Source: Salinivirgaceae bacterium
GTDB taxonomy: Bacteria; Bacteroidota; Bacteroidia; Bacteroidales; SZUA-534
Direction of reading: 5' to 3'
DNA length: 64,000 bases
NCBI GenBank assembly: GCA_017527435.1
Contig: JAFXQB010000011.1
Span: forward strand, 44,454-108,453
The translations under genes were made by a program, and so were the position numbers. Shown here piece after piece: positions 16,872 through 27,845 of the stretch. The first letter of the stretch is position 1, and the number at the start of each line of letters is the position of its first letter. Under the pieces are notes generated by a model. It saw nothing but the letters and a program-made list of their open reading frames with translations, was not told the origin of the DNA and did no database searches.

Positions 16872-17848
16872 TGGAAAGCACGGCCAACATATTGAAAACC
16901 ATTGAGCAGCGCATTGCCGCCCTGCCTTTGCAGCGCGAGCCGCAGGGGCTTTACGAGCCGATTGTGTACTCAATGGGCAACGGCGGAAAACGCATCCGTC
17001 CGCTGCTGACTGTGCTGGCCTGCCAAATGTTTGATACAGACAAAGTTGCTGACGCATACACGCCCGCCATTGCGTGGGAAATGTTCCACAACTTCACGCT
17101 GCTGCACGACGACGTTATGGACCGCGCGCCCATCCGTCGCGGAAAGCCCACGGTGCCCGCCAAATACGGCGACAACACAGCCATTCTGTCGGGCGACACA
17201 ATGCTGGTTGAGGCGTTCAGCATTCTGCATCAGACCAAGAGCGACAGTTTCAGCAAGATAGCCGAACTGTTCTGCCGCACGGCGCAGGAGGTTTGCGAGG
17301 GGCAAATGTACGATATGGAGTTTGAAGAGCGGGCTGATATTACTGAAAATGAGTACATTGAAATGATAAGGCTGAAGACGTCGGTGCTGATTGGCGCCTG
17401 CCTGAAAACGGGCGCGCTAATGGGCGGCGCATCGGACGACGACGCGCAACTGTTGTACGACTTCGGCATCAACCTGGGTCTGGCGTTCCAACTGCGCGAC
17501 GACCTGCTCGACACCTTCGGCAACCCCGAAACGTTTGGCAAGCGCATTGGCGGCGACATTGTGTGCGGCAAGAAAACCTATCTGCTAATCAATGCGTTGA
17601 ACGCGGCATCGGCGCAAGACCGAGCCACTATGAACGACTGGCTGGGGCGCACGGAGTTTGACGAGGAGGCGAAAATTGAGGCCATCAGGGCAATGTATGT
17701 GAAGTACGGCATCGACCGAATGAGTGAGAAAAAAATTGAGGAATACGATAACAAGGCAACGCAGATTTTGGATAAATTGAGTGCCCGCGGACTGGAGGTG
17801 AGCCCGCTGCGCGAATTGAGCCAAAAACTGCTGAACCGCGACAAATAG
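16871..17848 (+). CDS. Short-chain polyprenyl diphosphate synthase
   Basis: 325 residues. Both aspartate-rich motifs are present: DDVMD (80-84) and DDLLD (210-214), with GGKRIRP at 38-44. It condenses isopentenyl diphosphate units onto an allylic primer. Phe75 lies five positions before the first motif, and there is no two-residue insertion in it. By known chain-length rules this points to a C15-C20 product rather than a long quinone tail, though this is inference. Overlaps the SDR stop by one base and precedes atpD by 29 bases. Confidence 0.88.
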   Translation: MESTANILKTIEQRIAALPLQREPQGLYEPIVYSMGNGGKRIRPLLTVLACQMFDTDKVADAYTPAIAWEMFHNFTLLHDDVMDRAPIRRGKPTVPAKYGDNTAILSGDTMLVEAFSILHQTKSDSFSKIAELFCRTAQEVCEGQMYDMEFEERADITENEYIEMIRLKTSVLIGACLKTGALMGGASDDDAQLLYDFGINLGLAFQLRDDLLDTFGNPETFGKRIGGDIVCGKKTYLLINALNAASAQDRATMNDWLGRTEFDEEAKIEAIRAMYVKYGIDRMSEKKIEEYDNKATQILDKLSARGLEVSPLRELSQKLLNRDK

Positions 17849-17865
17849 AAAAGTGTAACTATTAA

Positions 17866-19386
<1,521 letters not shown>

Positions 19387-19411
19387 TTATTGAGGCAATA
19401 GGCATTAGTGA

Positions 19412-19425
19412 TTAGGATTTAGGAG
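19412..19425. repeat. Dispersed TTAGGATTTAGGAG oligomer, second copy
   Basis: Identical to 11373-11386; lies in the gap after atpD, just before the small membrane protein start. Confidence 0.7.
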
Positions 19426-19429
19426 TGTT

Positions 19430-19750
19430 ATGGTGGTTTTGGTTGTTATAGCGGTAGTAATGATTGCTTTGGGAGTTTTGCTTCTTAAGGGCAAAGCCGA
19501 TAGGTTTATTGCTGGTTATAACACTGCAAGCGAAGAAGAACGCAAACAAGTAAACATCAAGCGGTTGCGTTTGGTGGTGGCCTTATGCCTTTGGGCAACA
19601 ACGGCAGTTTGCGTTTTGGTTCTTCCTAACCTTCCAAAGCACGAAAAGCCTGGAAGTGAAGCGTTTATCGTAATGGGAATAATTTTCGCAATAGCCATTG
19701 TGACAGTTATTCTGGCAAATACTTGGTGCAAGAAGAAAGCGGAAGATTAA
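19430..19750 (+). CDS. Small membrane protein, DUF3784-like
   Basis: 106 residues with three hydrophobic segments (about 1-20, 48-66, 76-95). The piece RFIAGYNTASEEERKQVN (about residues 25-42) matches the GYNTAs-EEr pattern of the DUF3784 family as I know it. Ends NTWCKKKAED. It shares the NTWC-basic end and overall layout with the next protein, so the two look like paralogs. Placed between atpD and atpC. The atp genes do not need it, and function is unknown. Confidence 0.7.
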   Translation: MVVLVVIAVVMIALGVLLLKGKADRFIAGYNTASEEERKQVNIKRLRLVVALCLWATTAVCVLVLPNLPKHEKPGSEAFIVMGIIFAIAIVTVILANTWCKKKAED

Positions 19751-19753
19751 ACA

Positions 19754-19781
19754 GTAGAGACGTGGCGCGCCGCGTCTCTAC
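19754..19781. repeat. REP-like palindrome, copy B (perfect)
   Basis: A 28-base palindrome around the core GACGTGGCGCGCCGCGTC, extended on both sides by GTAGA/TCTAC, right after the stop of the first small membrane protein. Nearly identical to 58406-58433. Confidence 0.85.
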
Positions 19782-19804
19782 GATAGGCATAAAAACAGAA
19801 GGTT

Positions 19805-20092
19805 ATGATTTTTGAAATCGTATTTGGGATAATTTGTTTTGTTTGGGGCGTTGTCATTCTGACTGGCAAGGTCGATAAATGGTTGATTTATGGTGGCAAA
19901 AAACAAATGAACGAAAAGCAATTCCGATTAATAACGGGTATTGGAAATTTATTGGGTGGTTCTTTGTTTTTTCTTGGAGGCTGCTTTGGTTGCGACTCAA
20001 TCATTTTAGTTCTGCTTGCAATATTGTCTATTGTAATAATTACTTTACAAAATACTTGGTGCAGAAAAATGCCTGAAAACCAAACAGCGTAG
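19805..20092 (+). CDS. Small membrane protein, paralog of the preceding one
   Basis: 95 residues, three hydrophobic segments (about 2-20, 42-60, 65-83). It keeps the spacing of the DUF3784-like neighbour and ends NTWCRKMPENQTA, but the GYNTA motif is lost (WLIYGGKKQMNEKQFR instead), so it is a diverged copy. Base composition is AT-richer than the atp genes. It lies after a REP-like palindrome, suggesting insertion or duplication in the atpD-atpC gap. No function can be given. Confidence 0.65.
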   Translation: MIFEIVFGIICFVWGVVILTGKVDKWLIYGGKKQMNEKQFRLITGIGNLLGGSLFFLGGCFGCDSIILVLLAILSIVIITLQNTWCRKMPENQTA

Positions 20093-20093
20093 T

Positions 20094-20109
20094 GCTAAAC
20101 CTTCTAAAC
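20094..20109. repeat. Dispersed GCTAAACCTTCTAAAC element
   Basis: The 16-mer GCTAAACCTTCTAAAC recurs exactly at 24193-24208. Both copies are flanked by AGCG-rich words (AAACAGCG upstream, AGCGAAGCGACT downstream), so the shared element is about 45 bases long. Confidence 0.75.
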
Positions 20110-20157
20110 TTCTCAATAGCGAAGCGACTCAACTTTTAACTCTAAACTTTTAAAGAA

Positions 20158-20403
20158 ATGATTGCAGAAATAGTAACACCCGACAAGACGGTTTATAGCG
20201 GCAGCGTGACGCTGGTAAGCGTACCTGGCGTTATGGGCGCGTTTGAGATACTGAACAACCACGCCCCGATAGTTTCGGCTTTGGGCAAAGGTCAGATACG
20301 GATTGTTGAGGACAACGCCGACCACAGCGAGCAACTGTTCGAGGTGGAAAGCGGCATTGTCGAGGTTAAAAGCAATAAGGTTAACGTGCTGATTGAGAAA
20401 TAA
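20158..20403 (+). CDS. atpC: F-type ATP synthase subunit epsilon, short form
   Basis: 81 residues. Only the N-terminal beta-sandwich is present (MIAEIVTPDKTVYSGSVTLVSVPGVMGAFEIL, then NHAPIVSALGKGQIRI). The C-terminal two-helix domain that brakes hydrolysis in E. coli-type epsilon is absent, as is common in Bacteroidota. Followed by a strong bidirectional terminator. It is 65 bases beyond the second small membrane protein. Confidence 0.95.
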   Translation: MIAEIVTPDKTVYSGSVTLVSVPGVMGAFEILNNHAPIVSALGKGQIRIVEDNADHSEQLFEVESGIVEVKSNKVNVLIEK

Positions 20404-20422
20404 CCGTCAACGCTGAATAGGT

Positions 20423-20457
20423 AAAAAAGCCGCTTCGAAAGAGAGCGGCTTTTTTTT
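20423..20457. terminator. Bidirectional terminator after atpC
   Basis: AAAAAAGCCGCT pairs with AGCGGCTTTTTT; T-runs exist on both strands, serving atpC (plus) and the facing nitroreductase gene (minus). Confidence 0.9.
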
Positions 20458-20542
20458 GTGGGTGGAAAACAAAACCAGGCTGTCCAAAATTTTGAACAGC
20501 CTGATTTGTGTGTAGAAGTTGGACAAGTCCTAACTATCTGCA

Positions 20543-21152
20543 TTAGAAGAACTTGACAATCTCGTCGAGATTCTTGTGCTGCGGCTGGCGGGGCTCACCA
20601 CTGCGGTAACCCAACGAGATTACGGCTGTAATGGTCTCGCTTTCAGGAATCCCGAACAGACGGCGCAGAGCATCGGCATCGCGCATACCCATAATCAACG
20701 TGTCGAACCCCATTGCGCGGGCCTTCAGAACAAGGTAGGCATTAGCCAGGCCGTTGTCGTAGGCACCCCATTGGTCGCCCAGTTCGTTGGCTGGATTTTC
20801 ACGGAAGAAACCCGATTTGCCGCGCTCGAAAGTCGAGATAATCAGCACAGGCGCACCTTCAACATTGCGGCGGTTGCCACCGATGTAGTTCTTCACGGAG
20901 TCAATCATTGCGGCGCTTTGTGCCACATAGTATTTTGTGGGCTGCTGGTTTGCACCACGATGGTGCTTCCTGTGCGCTTAAAAGCAGTTCGCGCACCTCA
21001 GCCTCGCTGATGGTTTTGGTGGCATCGTAGCTGCGCACGCTGCGGCGTGTTTTAATCACATCGTCGAACGACACGCCGTTTGAAGCCATTTGCCCGTTGT
21101 TGCAACCGACCAGTGCGGCCGCCAATGCAACTGTAAATAAAATCTTACGCAT
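20543..21152 (-). pseudogene. Nitroreductase-family lipoprotein, frameshifted
   Basis: One gene in two frames. The upstream part (21152 to about 20950) has a lipoprotein signal ending ALVGC, then the FMN-binding nitroreductase start VIKTRRSVRSYDA and AQEAPSWC. The downstream part continues in another frame as NQQPTKYYVAQSAAMIDSV and runs to GYRSGEP...KFF. Removing one A from the AAA at 20951-20949 restores TGC-AAC-CAG and joins both parts into a normal ~200-residue protein. Family members are FMN-dependent oxidoreductases. The gene is either truly broken by one base or hit by a sequencing error; every other feature is intact. Confidence 0.85.
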
Positions 21153-21435
21153 AAAAATCTGATGGACTTCTAGTTAATAATGCCGAATGCTGTTTTGCCG
21201 TTTCTGCGAAGTCCGAAACAAAACTGGCAAGCAACAACGCAATAAAAATAACCACAAATTATGCAAAACCGATTGATTTTGGACGATTTCCGATAGCCGA
21301 TTGACGATTATTTTAGGGAAATAGCAGAATTTCATCCAAACGCGAACGGAAAACAGAGATGGTGTGGCTGACAATTTGTTAACAACCATTTAAAAAATCC
21401 GCCTTGCCACAAAAGCCATTTCGCGTGCGATTGGT
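21153..21435. other. Gene-free stretch before mutS
   Basis: AT-rich, about 280 bases between two divergent genes; no convincing gene, RNA or repeat seen apart from the mutS promoter element just beyond. Confidence 0.4.
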
Positions 21436-21443
21436 TAGTTTTG
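21436..21443 (+). promoter_or_regulatory. -7 promoter element for mutS
   Basis: TAGTTTTG, exact TAnnTTTG match. It predicts a transcript start near 21450 and so supports the ATG at 21465 rather than an upstream TTG at 21441. Confidence 0.55.
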
Positions 21444-21464
21444 CTTGTTATAAAAATCACTGAA

Positions 21465-24059
21465 ATGGGCAAAGACATTTTCGACACGCCGCTGATGAGG
21501 CAGTACAGTCAGATTAAGGCCAAGCACCCCGATGCCATTCTGCTTTTCCGCGTGGGCGATTTCTACGAGACATATTGCGAAGATGCTGTGAAGGCGGCAA
21601 AGATTCTGAACATTACGCTCACCAAGAAATCGAGTTCGACGACGCCCATTGATATGGCTGGATTCCCGTATCACGCCATCGACACCTACCTGCCGAAACT
21701 GGTGAGGGCGGGGCAGAGGGTGGCCATCTGCGAGCAACTTGAGGACCCGAAACTCTGCAAAACGCTTGTGAAACGCGGTGTTACTGAATTGGTTACGCCT
21801 GGTGTATCGACAAACGACAATATACTTGAGAACCGCGAGAACAATTTCCTGGCATCGGTTTACGTCGAAAAAAAGATGGCGGGCATTGCGTTTCTCGACA
21901 TCTCAACTGGCGAGTTTTATGTGGCCGAAGGCAGCGTTGAGTACGCTAACAAACTGATACAGAGTTTCCGACCGAAAGAAATCATCTACAAGCGCGGCAC
22001 CAAGGAGCAGTTTCAGGAACTGTTCGGGATGGGGTTCTACATCTACGCCATCGACGAGTGGGTGTTCTCGGAGCAGGCTGCAACCGACCGTCTGCTCAAG
22101 CATTTTCAGACGCAGTCGCTCAAAGGGTTCGGCATCGACCGACAGATTTTGGGCACAATTGCCGCTGGTTCAATACTTTACTATCTCGACATCACCCAAC
22201 ACTCGCAAATTGGCAACATCACGGGAATCCGCCGCATTGCCGAGGACGAGTACGTGTGGATTGACCGTTTCACGTTTCGTAACCTTGAGATTTTCAGTCC
22301 GTTGAACGAAGACGGCCACAGCCTTATCGACATCATCGACAACACGCTGACGCCGATGGGCTCGCGAATGCTGAAACGCTGGGTGTCGCTGCCGCTGAAG
22401 AATGTGACGGCCATCAACGAACGTCAGCAGATTGTGACTTATTTTATTGATAATGTTGAGGCTAAACAAACTGTTGAGGGCGAACTGAAGAACGTTGGCG
22501 ACCTTGAACGACTCATCAGTAAGGTGACGTTCGGGCGCATCAACCCGCGCGAGATGCTGGCGCTGAAGAACGCTCTGAAGGCCATCGGACCTGTGAAAAA
22601 TGTGTGCGAGCAGTCGGGTGTGGCGGCGCTTCAGGCTATTGGAGAGCAGTTAAATCCTTGTGCGTCAATCTGTCAGCGTATTGAAAAAGAGATTCAATCG
22701 GACCCGCCTGTGCAGATTGCCAAGGGCGGTGTGATAAACGAAGGCGTGAGTGCCGAACTCGACGAGCTGCGCCACATCGCCTATTCGGGCAAAGACTATC
22801 TGATTGAACTTCAGCAAAAAGAGAGCGAAAGAACCGAGATTCCATCGCTCAAAATCAGTTTCAACAACGTATTCGGCTACTACATTGAGGTGCGCAACAC
22901 CTACAAAGACCGCGTGCCCGAGGAGTGGATTCGCAAGCAGACGCTGGTGAGCGCCGAGCGCTACATCACGCCCGAGCTGAAGGAGTACGAGGAGAAGATT
23001 CTGGGCGCCGAGGAAAAGATTCTGGCGCTTGAGCAGAAGATTTACAGCGATTTGGTGTTTGCCGTGTCGGAGTTTGTGTCGGCTATTCAGTTGGACGCTA
23101 GCCTGTTATCGAAAATCGACTGCCTGCTGTCGTTTGCAAGCACGGCGCAGATTCGAAACTACAGCCGCCCCGATGTTGACGAAAGCCGCACGTTTGAAAT
23201 CCGCAACGGCCGCCACCCCGTGATTGAGACGCAGATGCAGCCTGGCGAGGAATACGTGGCCAACGATGTTGTGCTGAACGACGACGACCAACAGATTATC
23301 ATCATCACGGGCCCGAATATGGCGGGAAAATCGGCGCTGCTACGGCAGACAGCTCTGATTGTGATTCTGGCGCAGATTGGCTCGTATGTGCCCGCGCAGT
23401 CGGCGCACATCGGCTTCATCGACCGCATTTTCACCCGCGTGGGCGCGTCGGACAACATTTCGGTGGGCGAATCGACCTTTATGGTTGAGATGAACGAGGC
23501 CGCGAGCATCCTGAACAACATCAGCGAGCGCAGCCTGATTCTGCTCGATGAGTTGGGCCGCGGCACATCAACCTACGACGGCATCAGCATTGCGTGGGCC
23601 ATTGTTGAGTACATCCACGACCACCCGAAATATCGCGCCAAGACGCTGTTTGCCACTCATTATCACGAACTTAACGAGATGGAAAAGACGTTTGAGCGGG
23701 TGAAGAACTACAACGTCTCGGTGCGCGAGGTTGAGAAGAAAGTGCTGTTTTTGAGGAAGTTGGTTCCTGGCGGCAGCAACCACAGTTTCGGTATCCACGT
23801 GGCACGGATGGCAGGAATGCCAAAGAGCGTGGTGGCCCGCGCCGAAAACATTTTGCGCGACCTTGAGAAATCGCGCCGCAATGTCGAGACCGATGTCAAG
23901 CCACAGAGTCAGTCGGGTATTCAGTTGAGTTTCTTTCAGTTGGAAGACCCTGTGCTCAAAGACATCCGCGACCAAATAAAAAATCTCGACATCGACAATC
24001 TTACGCCTATTGAAGCGTTGAATAAACTGAATGATATTAAGCGGATTACGGGACTTTGA
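21465..24059 (+). CDS. mutS: DNA mismatch repair protein MutS
   Basis: 864 residues from the ATG at 21465. It recognises mismatches and small loops after replication. The N-terminal mismatch-binding motif is [10 protein letters not shown] (Phe-x-Glu type, about residues 28-37). The ATPase core has the P-loop [13 protein letters not shown] and the Walker B/signature [14 protein letters not shown], then FATHYHEL. Length and domain order match MutS1. It stands alone, with repeat-rich DNA after it. Confidence 0.97.
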   Translation: MGKDIFDTPLMRQYSQIKAKHPDAILLFRVGDFYETYCEDAVKAAKILNITLTKKSSSTTPIDMAGFPYHAIDTYLPKLVRAGQRVAICEQLEDPKLCKTLVKRGVTELVTPGVSTNDNILENRENNFLASVYVEKKMAGIAFLDISTGEFYVAEGSVEYANKLIQSFRPKEIIYKRGTKEQFQELFGMGFYIYAIDEWVFSEQAATDRLLKHFQTQSLKGFGIDRQILGTIAAGSILYYLDITQHSQIGNITGIRRIAEDEYVWIDRFTFRNLEIFSPLNEDGHSLIDIIDNTLTPMGSRMLKRWVSLPLKNVTAINERQQIVTYFIDNVEAKQTVEGELKNVGDLERLISKVTFGRINPREMLALKNALKAIGPVKNVCEQSGVAALQAIGEQLNPCASICQRIEKEIQSDPPVQIAKGGVINEGVSAELDELRHIAYSGKDYLIELQQKESERTEIPSLKISFNNVFGYYIEVRNTYKDRVPEEWIRKQTLVSAERYITPELKEYEEKILGAEEKILALEQKIYSDLVFAVSEFVSAIQLDASLLSKIDCLLSFASTAQIRNYSRPDVDESRTFEIRNGRHPVIETQMQPGEEYVANDVVLNDDDQQIIIITGPNMAGKSALLRQTALIVILAQIGSYVPAQSAHIGFIDRIFTRVGASDNISVGESTFMVEMNEAASILNNISERSLILLDELGRGTSTYDGISIAWAIVEYIHDHPKYRAKTLFATHYHELNEMEKTFERVKNYNVSVREVEKKVLFLRKLVPGGSNHSFGIHVARMAGMPKSVVARAENILRDLEKSRRNVETDVKPQSQSGIQLSFFQLEDPVLKDIRDQIKNLDIDNLTPIEALNKLNDIKRITGL

Positions 24060-24263
24060 TAGGTGGAAGTTTTGGTGTTGGGTGTTTGGTGTTAGGTAAA
24101 GTTGAGAGTTAAGATGTTTAAAAGGTTGAGAAAGTTGAGAAAGTTTAGAAGGTTTAGAAAGTTGAGACATTAGGAAAACTAAACAGCGAAGCGCTAAACC
24201 TTCTAAACAGCGAAGCGACTAAACATTCAATTCACCAAATTAAACGATTAAACAAGATAAAAA
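24060..24263. repeat. Low-complexity intergenic tract with 9-base tandem units
   Basis: Starts with TTGGTGTTGGGTGTTTGG words that recur (reverse strand) at about 36337-36364. Positions 24124-24168 hold five 9-base units of the form RGTTNAGAA. Positions 24179-24224 carry two copies of TAAACAGCGAAGCG(A)CTAAAC, related to 20084-20132. No gene. Confidence 0.75.
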
Positions 24264-25151
24264 ATGAACACTCTTTGGTCACAATTCAAGCAGAGCAATA
24301 TGCTCAACAGGTTGATTTACATCAATTTGGCGGTATTTGTTGTGGTGAAATTGGTCGATATTGTGATGATGCTGTCGGGCGTTCAGGCGGCCAATCCTGT
24401 GGTTGAGTTTCTGGGCGCTTACGCGGGATGGGAAAATCTGATTCGCCATCCGTGGGGCGTGGTCACCTATATGTTTCTGCATCAGGGATTTCTGCATATT
24501 TTGTTCAATCTGCTATGGCTGTTCTGGTTCGGGCGGATTTTCCTTGAGTACTTCACGGGCCGCCAACTGCTCAACGTTTACATCTGCGGCGGCATTGCTG
24601 GCGCGCTGCTTTACACGCTGGCTTTCAATATTTTTCCCGCTTTCGATGCCACATATGCGATGGCCATCGGCGCTTCGGCGGCGGTTTACGCAATTGTCTT
24701 GGCCACAGCGGTTTACGTACCAAACTACACTGTTTATCTGCTGTTTTTGGGACAGGTGAAAATCAAGTGGATAGCCGTTTTTAGTCTTATTTCGGATTTG
24801 GCGATGCTCGACGGCGCCAACGCTGGCGGCCATATTGCCCACATCGGCGGCGCGCTGTTCGGAATATTCTACATTGCAAGTCTGCGCAAGGGAACCGACA
24901 TTGCCGCGTGGGTTGGCCGCGTAATCGACGCTGTATCAGGCATTTTCAAGCGCAAGCCGAAGATGAAGGTTTCGTACAAACGCACCGATGGCGGTTACCG
25001 ACGCGCCGAATCGGACTACGACTACAACGCACGTAAACACAACGAACAGAAAGAGATAGACGCCATTTTGGACAAGATTGCCAAGTCGGGCTACAACGGC
25101 CTGACCGAAGACGAGAAACGAACCTTGTTCCGAAACAGTCGTAACAACTAG
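24264..25151 (+). CDS. Rhomboid-family intramembrane serine protease
   Basis: 295 residues. Six membrane helices in the first ~210 residues. Catalytic Ser138 is in GASA (136-139) and catalytic His193 in IAHIGG; the stabilising HxxxN pair H78/N82 (FLHILFNL) is also there. It cleaves membrane proteins within the bilayer. The C-terminal ~80 residues are soluble, basic then acidic (KRKPKMKVSYKR, then ILDKIAKSGYNGLTEDEK), the small tail common in Bacteroidota rhomboids. Followed by a 9-base tandem repeat and the AsmA-like gene. Confidence 0.93.
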   Translation: MNTLWSQFKQSNMLNRLIYINLAVFVVVKLVDIVMMLSGVQAANPVVEFLGAYAGWENLIRHPWGVVTYMFLHQGFLHILFNLLWLFWFGRIFLEYFTGRQLLNVYICGGIAGALLYTLAFNIFPAFDATYAMAIGASAAVYAIVLATAVYVPNYTVYLLFLGQVKIKWIAVFSLISDLAMLDGANAGGHIAHIGGALFGIFYIASLRKGTDIAAWVGRVIDAVSGIFKRKPKMKVSYKRTDGGYRRAESDYDYNARKHNEQKEIDAILDKIAKSGYNGLTEDEKRTLFRNSRNN

Positions 25152-25164
25152 ATTGATAATATCG

Positions 25165-25216
25165 CACAGATGACACAGATAACACAGATAACACAGATAA
25201 CACAGATAACACAGAT
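25165..25216. repeat. Tandem repeat, 9-base unit CACAGATAA
   Basis: About 5.8 copies of CACAGATAA between the rhomboid and AsmA-like genes; the first unit has G for A at position 8. Short intergenic minisatellite without spacers. Confidence 0.9.
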
Positions 25217-25272
25217 TTTTATTTTTGAATTACGATTTACCGATTAAACAATTGACCGATTCACCGATAAGT

Positions 25273-27810
25273 ATGCGCAAGATTCTGACACGGATTATTA
25301 TTTGGACAGCAATTGTGCTGGTGGTTCTTGTGGGCGCTGTTGTTGGCGGTACCATTCTGCTGAAAGACAGGCTGATAAACTACAGCATACAAGCCATCAA
25401 CAACGAACTGAACGCGCCCGTGAACGTTGACGGCATCCATTTTTCGCTCATCAATACTTTTCCGTACGCATCAATAGTGCTTGACAATGTGATTGTTAAG
25501 TCGCCTGCCGAAGGTTTCAGCCACAAGGGTTTTGGGCGCACTACAGCCGACACATTGCTGGCTGTCAGGAAGTTATCGCTGTCGTTCAACATCCGCAAAC
25601 TCTTGGACAACGAGTTGGAACTGAACTCGGTGAAGGTGACCGACGGGCGGATTTTTATTCTGATTGACAAGCGCGGTAACGATAACTTTCACATTATCAA
25701 AGAGAAAAAAACATCGACAGGCAAATCCGATATGCAAATCAATCTTGAGCATTTGGGACTGAAAGACTGCAAAATACAAATCTGCAACCTTTACAAAGGC
25801 AACGGCGCCGAATGGTATATGCCTGATTTTGAAGCGGAAGGCAAACTCAACAACGGTCAGTTCGAGATTGGGACAAAGGGCTCGGTGGCGCTGCAATGGA
25901 TTGTGGCCAACAATATTGAGATTGTGCCGTTGGCGCCCACGCGCATCAAAATGGACCTTGCAATGAAGAACGACACGCTGCGAATCAATAAGGGCCAACT
26001 ATCGTCTAAAGGCATCAACATCAGCGTTTTAGGAACTGTTCTGCTCACCAACGACACCTATGTGGACCTTGCGCTGCACGGCGATAAGATTGAAGTGGCT
26101 AACGCGCTGCGTTACTTTACTTTAGCCACTCAAGAGAAGCCCACCGTGCGCAGTTCGGGACTGGTTGGGTTCGACGCCACCGTCAAAGGCAAGTTCAGCA
26201 ATCTCTCGTCGCCGAAGATTGTGGCAAATTTCGGGCTCGACAACGCCGACATCAGTTACCCCAAACTCGACCTTAAACTCAACAGTGTCAGCCTGAAAGG
26301 CACGTTCAACAACGGCGGCTACGCCAACAGCCCCAAGTCGTTTGTGTCAATCAGCGGAATCAATGTCACTTCGGGGCAGAGCCGCTTGACGGGTAGCCTG
26401 CGCATCGACAATCTGAAACAGCCGCACATCAATGCCAAACTGAACACCAACGGTCGGCTCGAAGAGTGGAACCACCTGATTTTTAGCAGCCGCCCCGACC
26501 GCTTGACGGGCTCGGCCGACGGCTCGCTCACCATCAGCGGCCCCATCAACCTGAACAAAGATTTCGACTTGAAAGCCTTTCTGCGGCTCAATCCGCGGTG
26601 CCAACTCAAACTGCAGCAGGCAAGTTACACCAATGGCTCGAACATCACTCTCACGGGTGTCGACGGTGCGGCCACGCTCAATGGCAGCGCACTGACAATC
26701 AGCAACACGGGCGGGCGCTTGAGCAACATCCCCGTAACGTTCAGCGGCAGCATCAGCAATCTGCTGAAGGCCGTGGCTGAACCATACCCAACGATGGATA
26801 TTCGCGGTACGCTTTCTACAGATGCGTTTGATTATCAGCAAATTGTGCCGTTGTTTGCCAAATCGGACGGCGAGCCGTCGAAGATTACCTACAAGGTTGA
26901 TTTGATGGCTAGCACCAAAGGCTTCAGTTACAAGAAGTTCCGAGCCGATAACATTTCAGGACGGCTGCGCTATGCGGGCGAAAACATCGATGTTGACGGT
27001 CTGAAATTCAATGCGTTGGACGGCAGCGCCGATGTTCGCGTGGCCTACCGCAGCGGCAAGCACCGCGAGTTGGCTTGCAAAGGTTCGGTCACGAGCATCG
27101 ATATCAATCAGATGTTCAGCACTTTCGACAACTTCGGGCAGACTACCGTCACCAACGAGAACATTGAAGGGCGGTTGAGTTCGAATTTCACGTTGCTGCT
27201 GCCGTTTGCAGGCGATTCGGCCGACGTGCGGAATATGGATTTCGACGGGCGGCTGAAGATTGCCAACGGCCGTCTGCACGGGCTTGAAGCGCTCAACAGC
27301 GTGGCCGATTTCACCCGCATCGACGAGTTCCGCGACCTGCGCTTCTCAACGCTCACCAACGATATGACCATCAGCGGCGGCACCGTCACAATTCCAAAGA
27401 TGGACGTGGCCTGCAACGCCTGTGATGTGGCAGTTGCGGGAACGCAAAAGTTCACGGGCGATTACGAGTATCACATCACGCTGATTTTGAGCGACTTTAT
27501 GCGCGGCAAAGCCAAACGTCTGCAGCAGACCACGCCTTACGGCATTGTTGAAGACGATGGCGGCAACCACACATCGCTCTACCTTGTGGCCACCCGCACG
27601 GGCGACAAGACAAAGGTAAAATTCGATAAGGTTGAACTTAAACAGCAGTTGCGAAATGAGTTACAGCAGCAAAAAAAGGAAGTGAAGCAGATTCTGAAAC
27701 GCGAGTTCGGTCTGTTCAAGAAGGACACCACCATCAAAACCGAAGAGAAAAGCACCACCCCGCCGCCCGCATCGGGCTTTGTGATTGAGTGGGATGATGA
27801 CGACGAGTGA
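25273..27810 (+). CDS. AsmA-like envelope protein
   Basis: 845 residues from the ATG at 25273; the frame is open upstream to a TTG but the ATG gives a clean membrane anchor (MRKILTRIIIWTAIVLVVLVGAVVGG). The rest is a long periplasmic region of repeated beta strands, beginning with the AsmA N-terminal pattern LNAPVNVDGIHFSLINTFPYASIVLDNV. A conserved C-terminal AsmA-type section (about residues 640-800) follows, then a Gln/Lys-rich coil and an acidic end. Such proteins form bridges for lipid transfer between membranes; that role is family knowledge. It is followed by a kinase gene after 35 bases. Confidence 0.85.
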   Translation: MRKILTRIIIWTAIVLVVLVGAVVGGTILLKDRLINYSIQAINNELNAPVNVDGIHFSLINTFPYASIVLDNVIVKSPAEGFSHKGFGRTTADTLLAVRKLSLSFNIRKLLDNELELNSVKVTDGRIFILIDKRGNDNFHIIKEKKTSTGKSDMQINLEHLGLKDCKIQICNLYKGNGAEWYMPDFEAEGKLNNGQFEIGTKGSVALQWIVANNIEIVPLAPTRIKMDLAMKNDTLRINKGQLSSKGINISVLGTVLLTNDTYVDLALHGDKIEVANALRYFTLATQEKPTVRSSGLVGFDATVKGKFSNLSSPKIVANFGLDNADISYPKLDLKLNSVSLKGTFNNGGYANSPKSFVSISGINVTSGQSRLTGSLRIDNLKQPHINAKLNTNGRLEEWNHLIFSSRPDRLTGSADGSLTISGPINLNKDFDLKAFLRLNPRCQLKLQQASYTNGSNITLTGVDGAATLNGSALTISNTGGRLSNIPVTFSGSISNLLKAVAEPYPTMDIRGTLSTDAFDYQQIVPLFAKSDGEPSKITYKVDLMASTKGFSYKKFRADNISGRLRYAGENIDVDGLKFNALDGSADVRVAYRSGKHRELACKGSVTSIDINQMFSTFDNFGQTTVTNENIEGRLSSNFTLLLPFAGDSADVRNMDFDGRLKIANGRLHGLEALNSVADFTRIDEFRDLRFSTLTNDMTISGGTVTIPKMDVACNACDVAVAGTQKFTGDYEYHITLILSDFMRGKAKRLQQTTPYGIVEDDGGNHTSLYLVATRTGDKTKVKFDKVELKQQLRNELQQQKKEVKQILKREFGLFKKDTTIKTEEKSTTPPPASGFVIEWDDDDE

Positions 27811-27845
27811 TACAATATATCGCACCGCCCAACGTTATATCTGCT

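Noticed and set aside
25165..25216. CRISPR-like array
   Set aside because: Units are 9 bases without spacers; simple tandem repeat.
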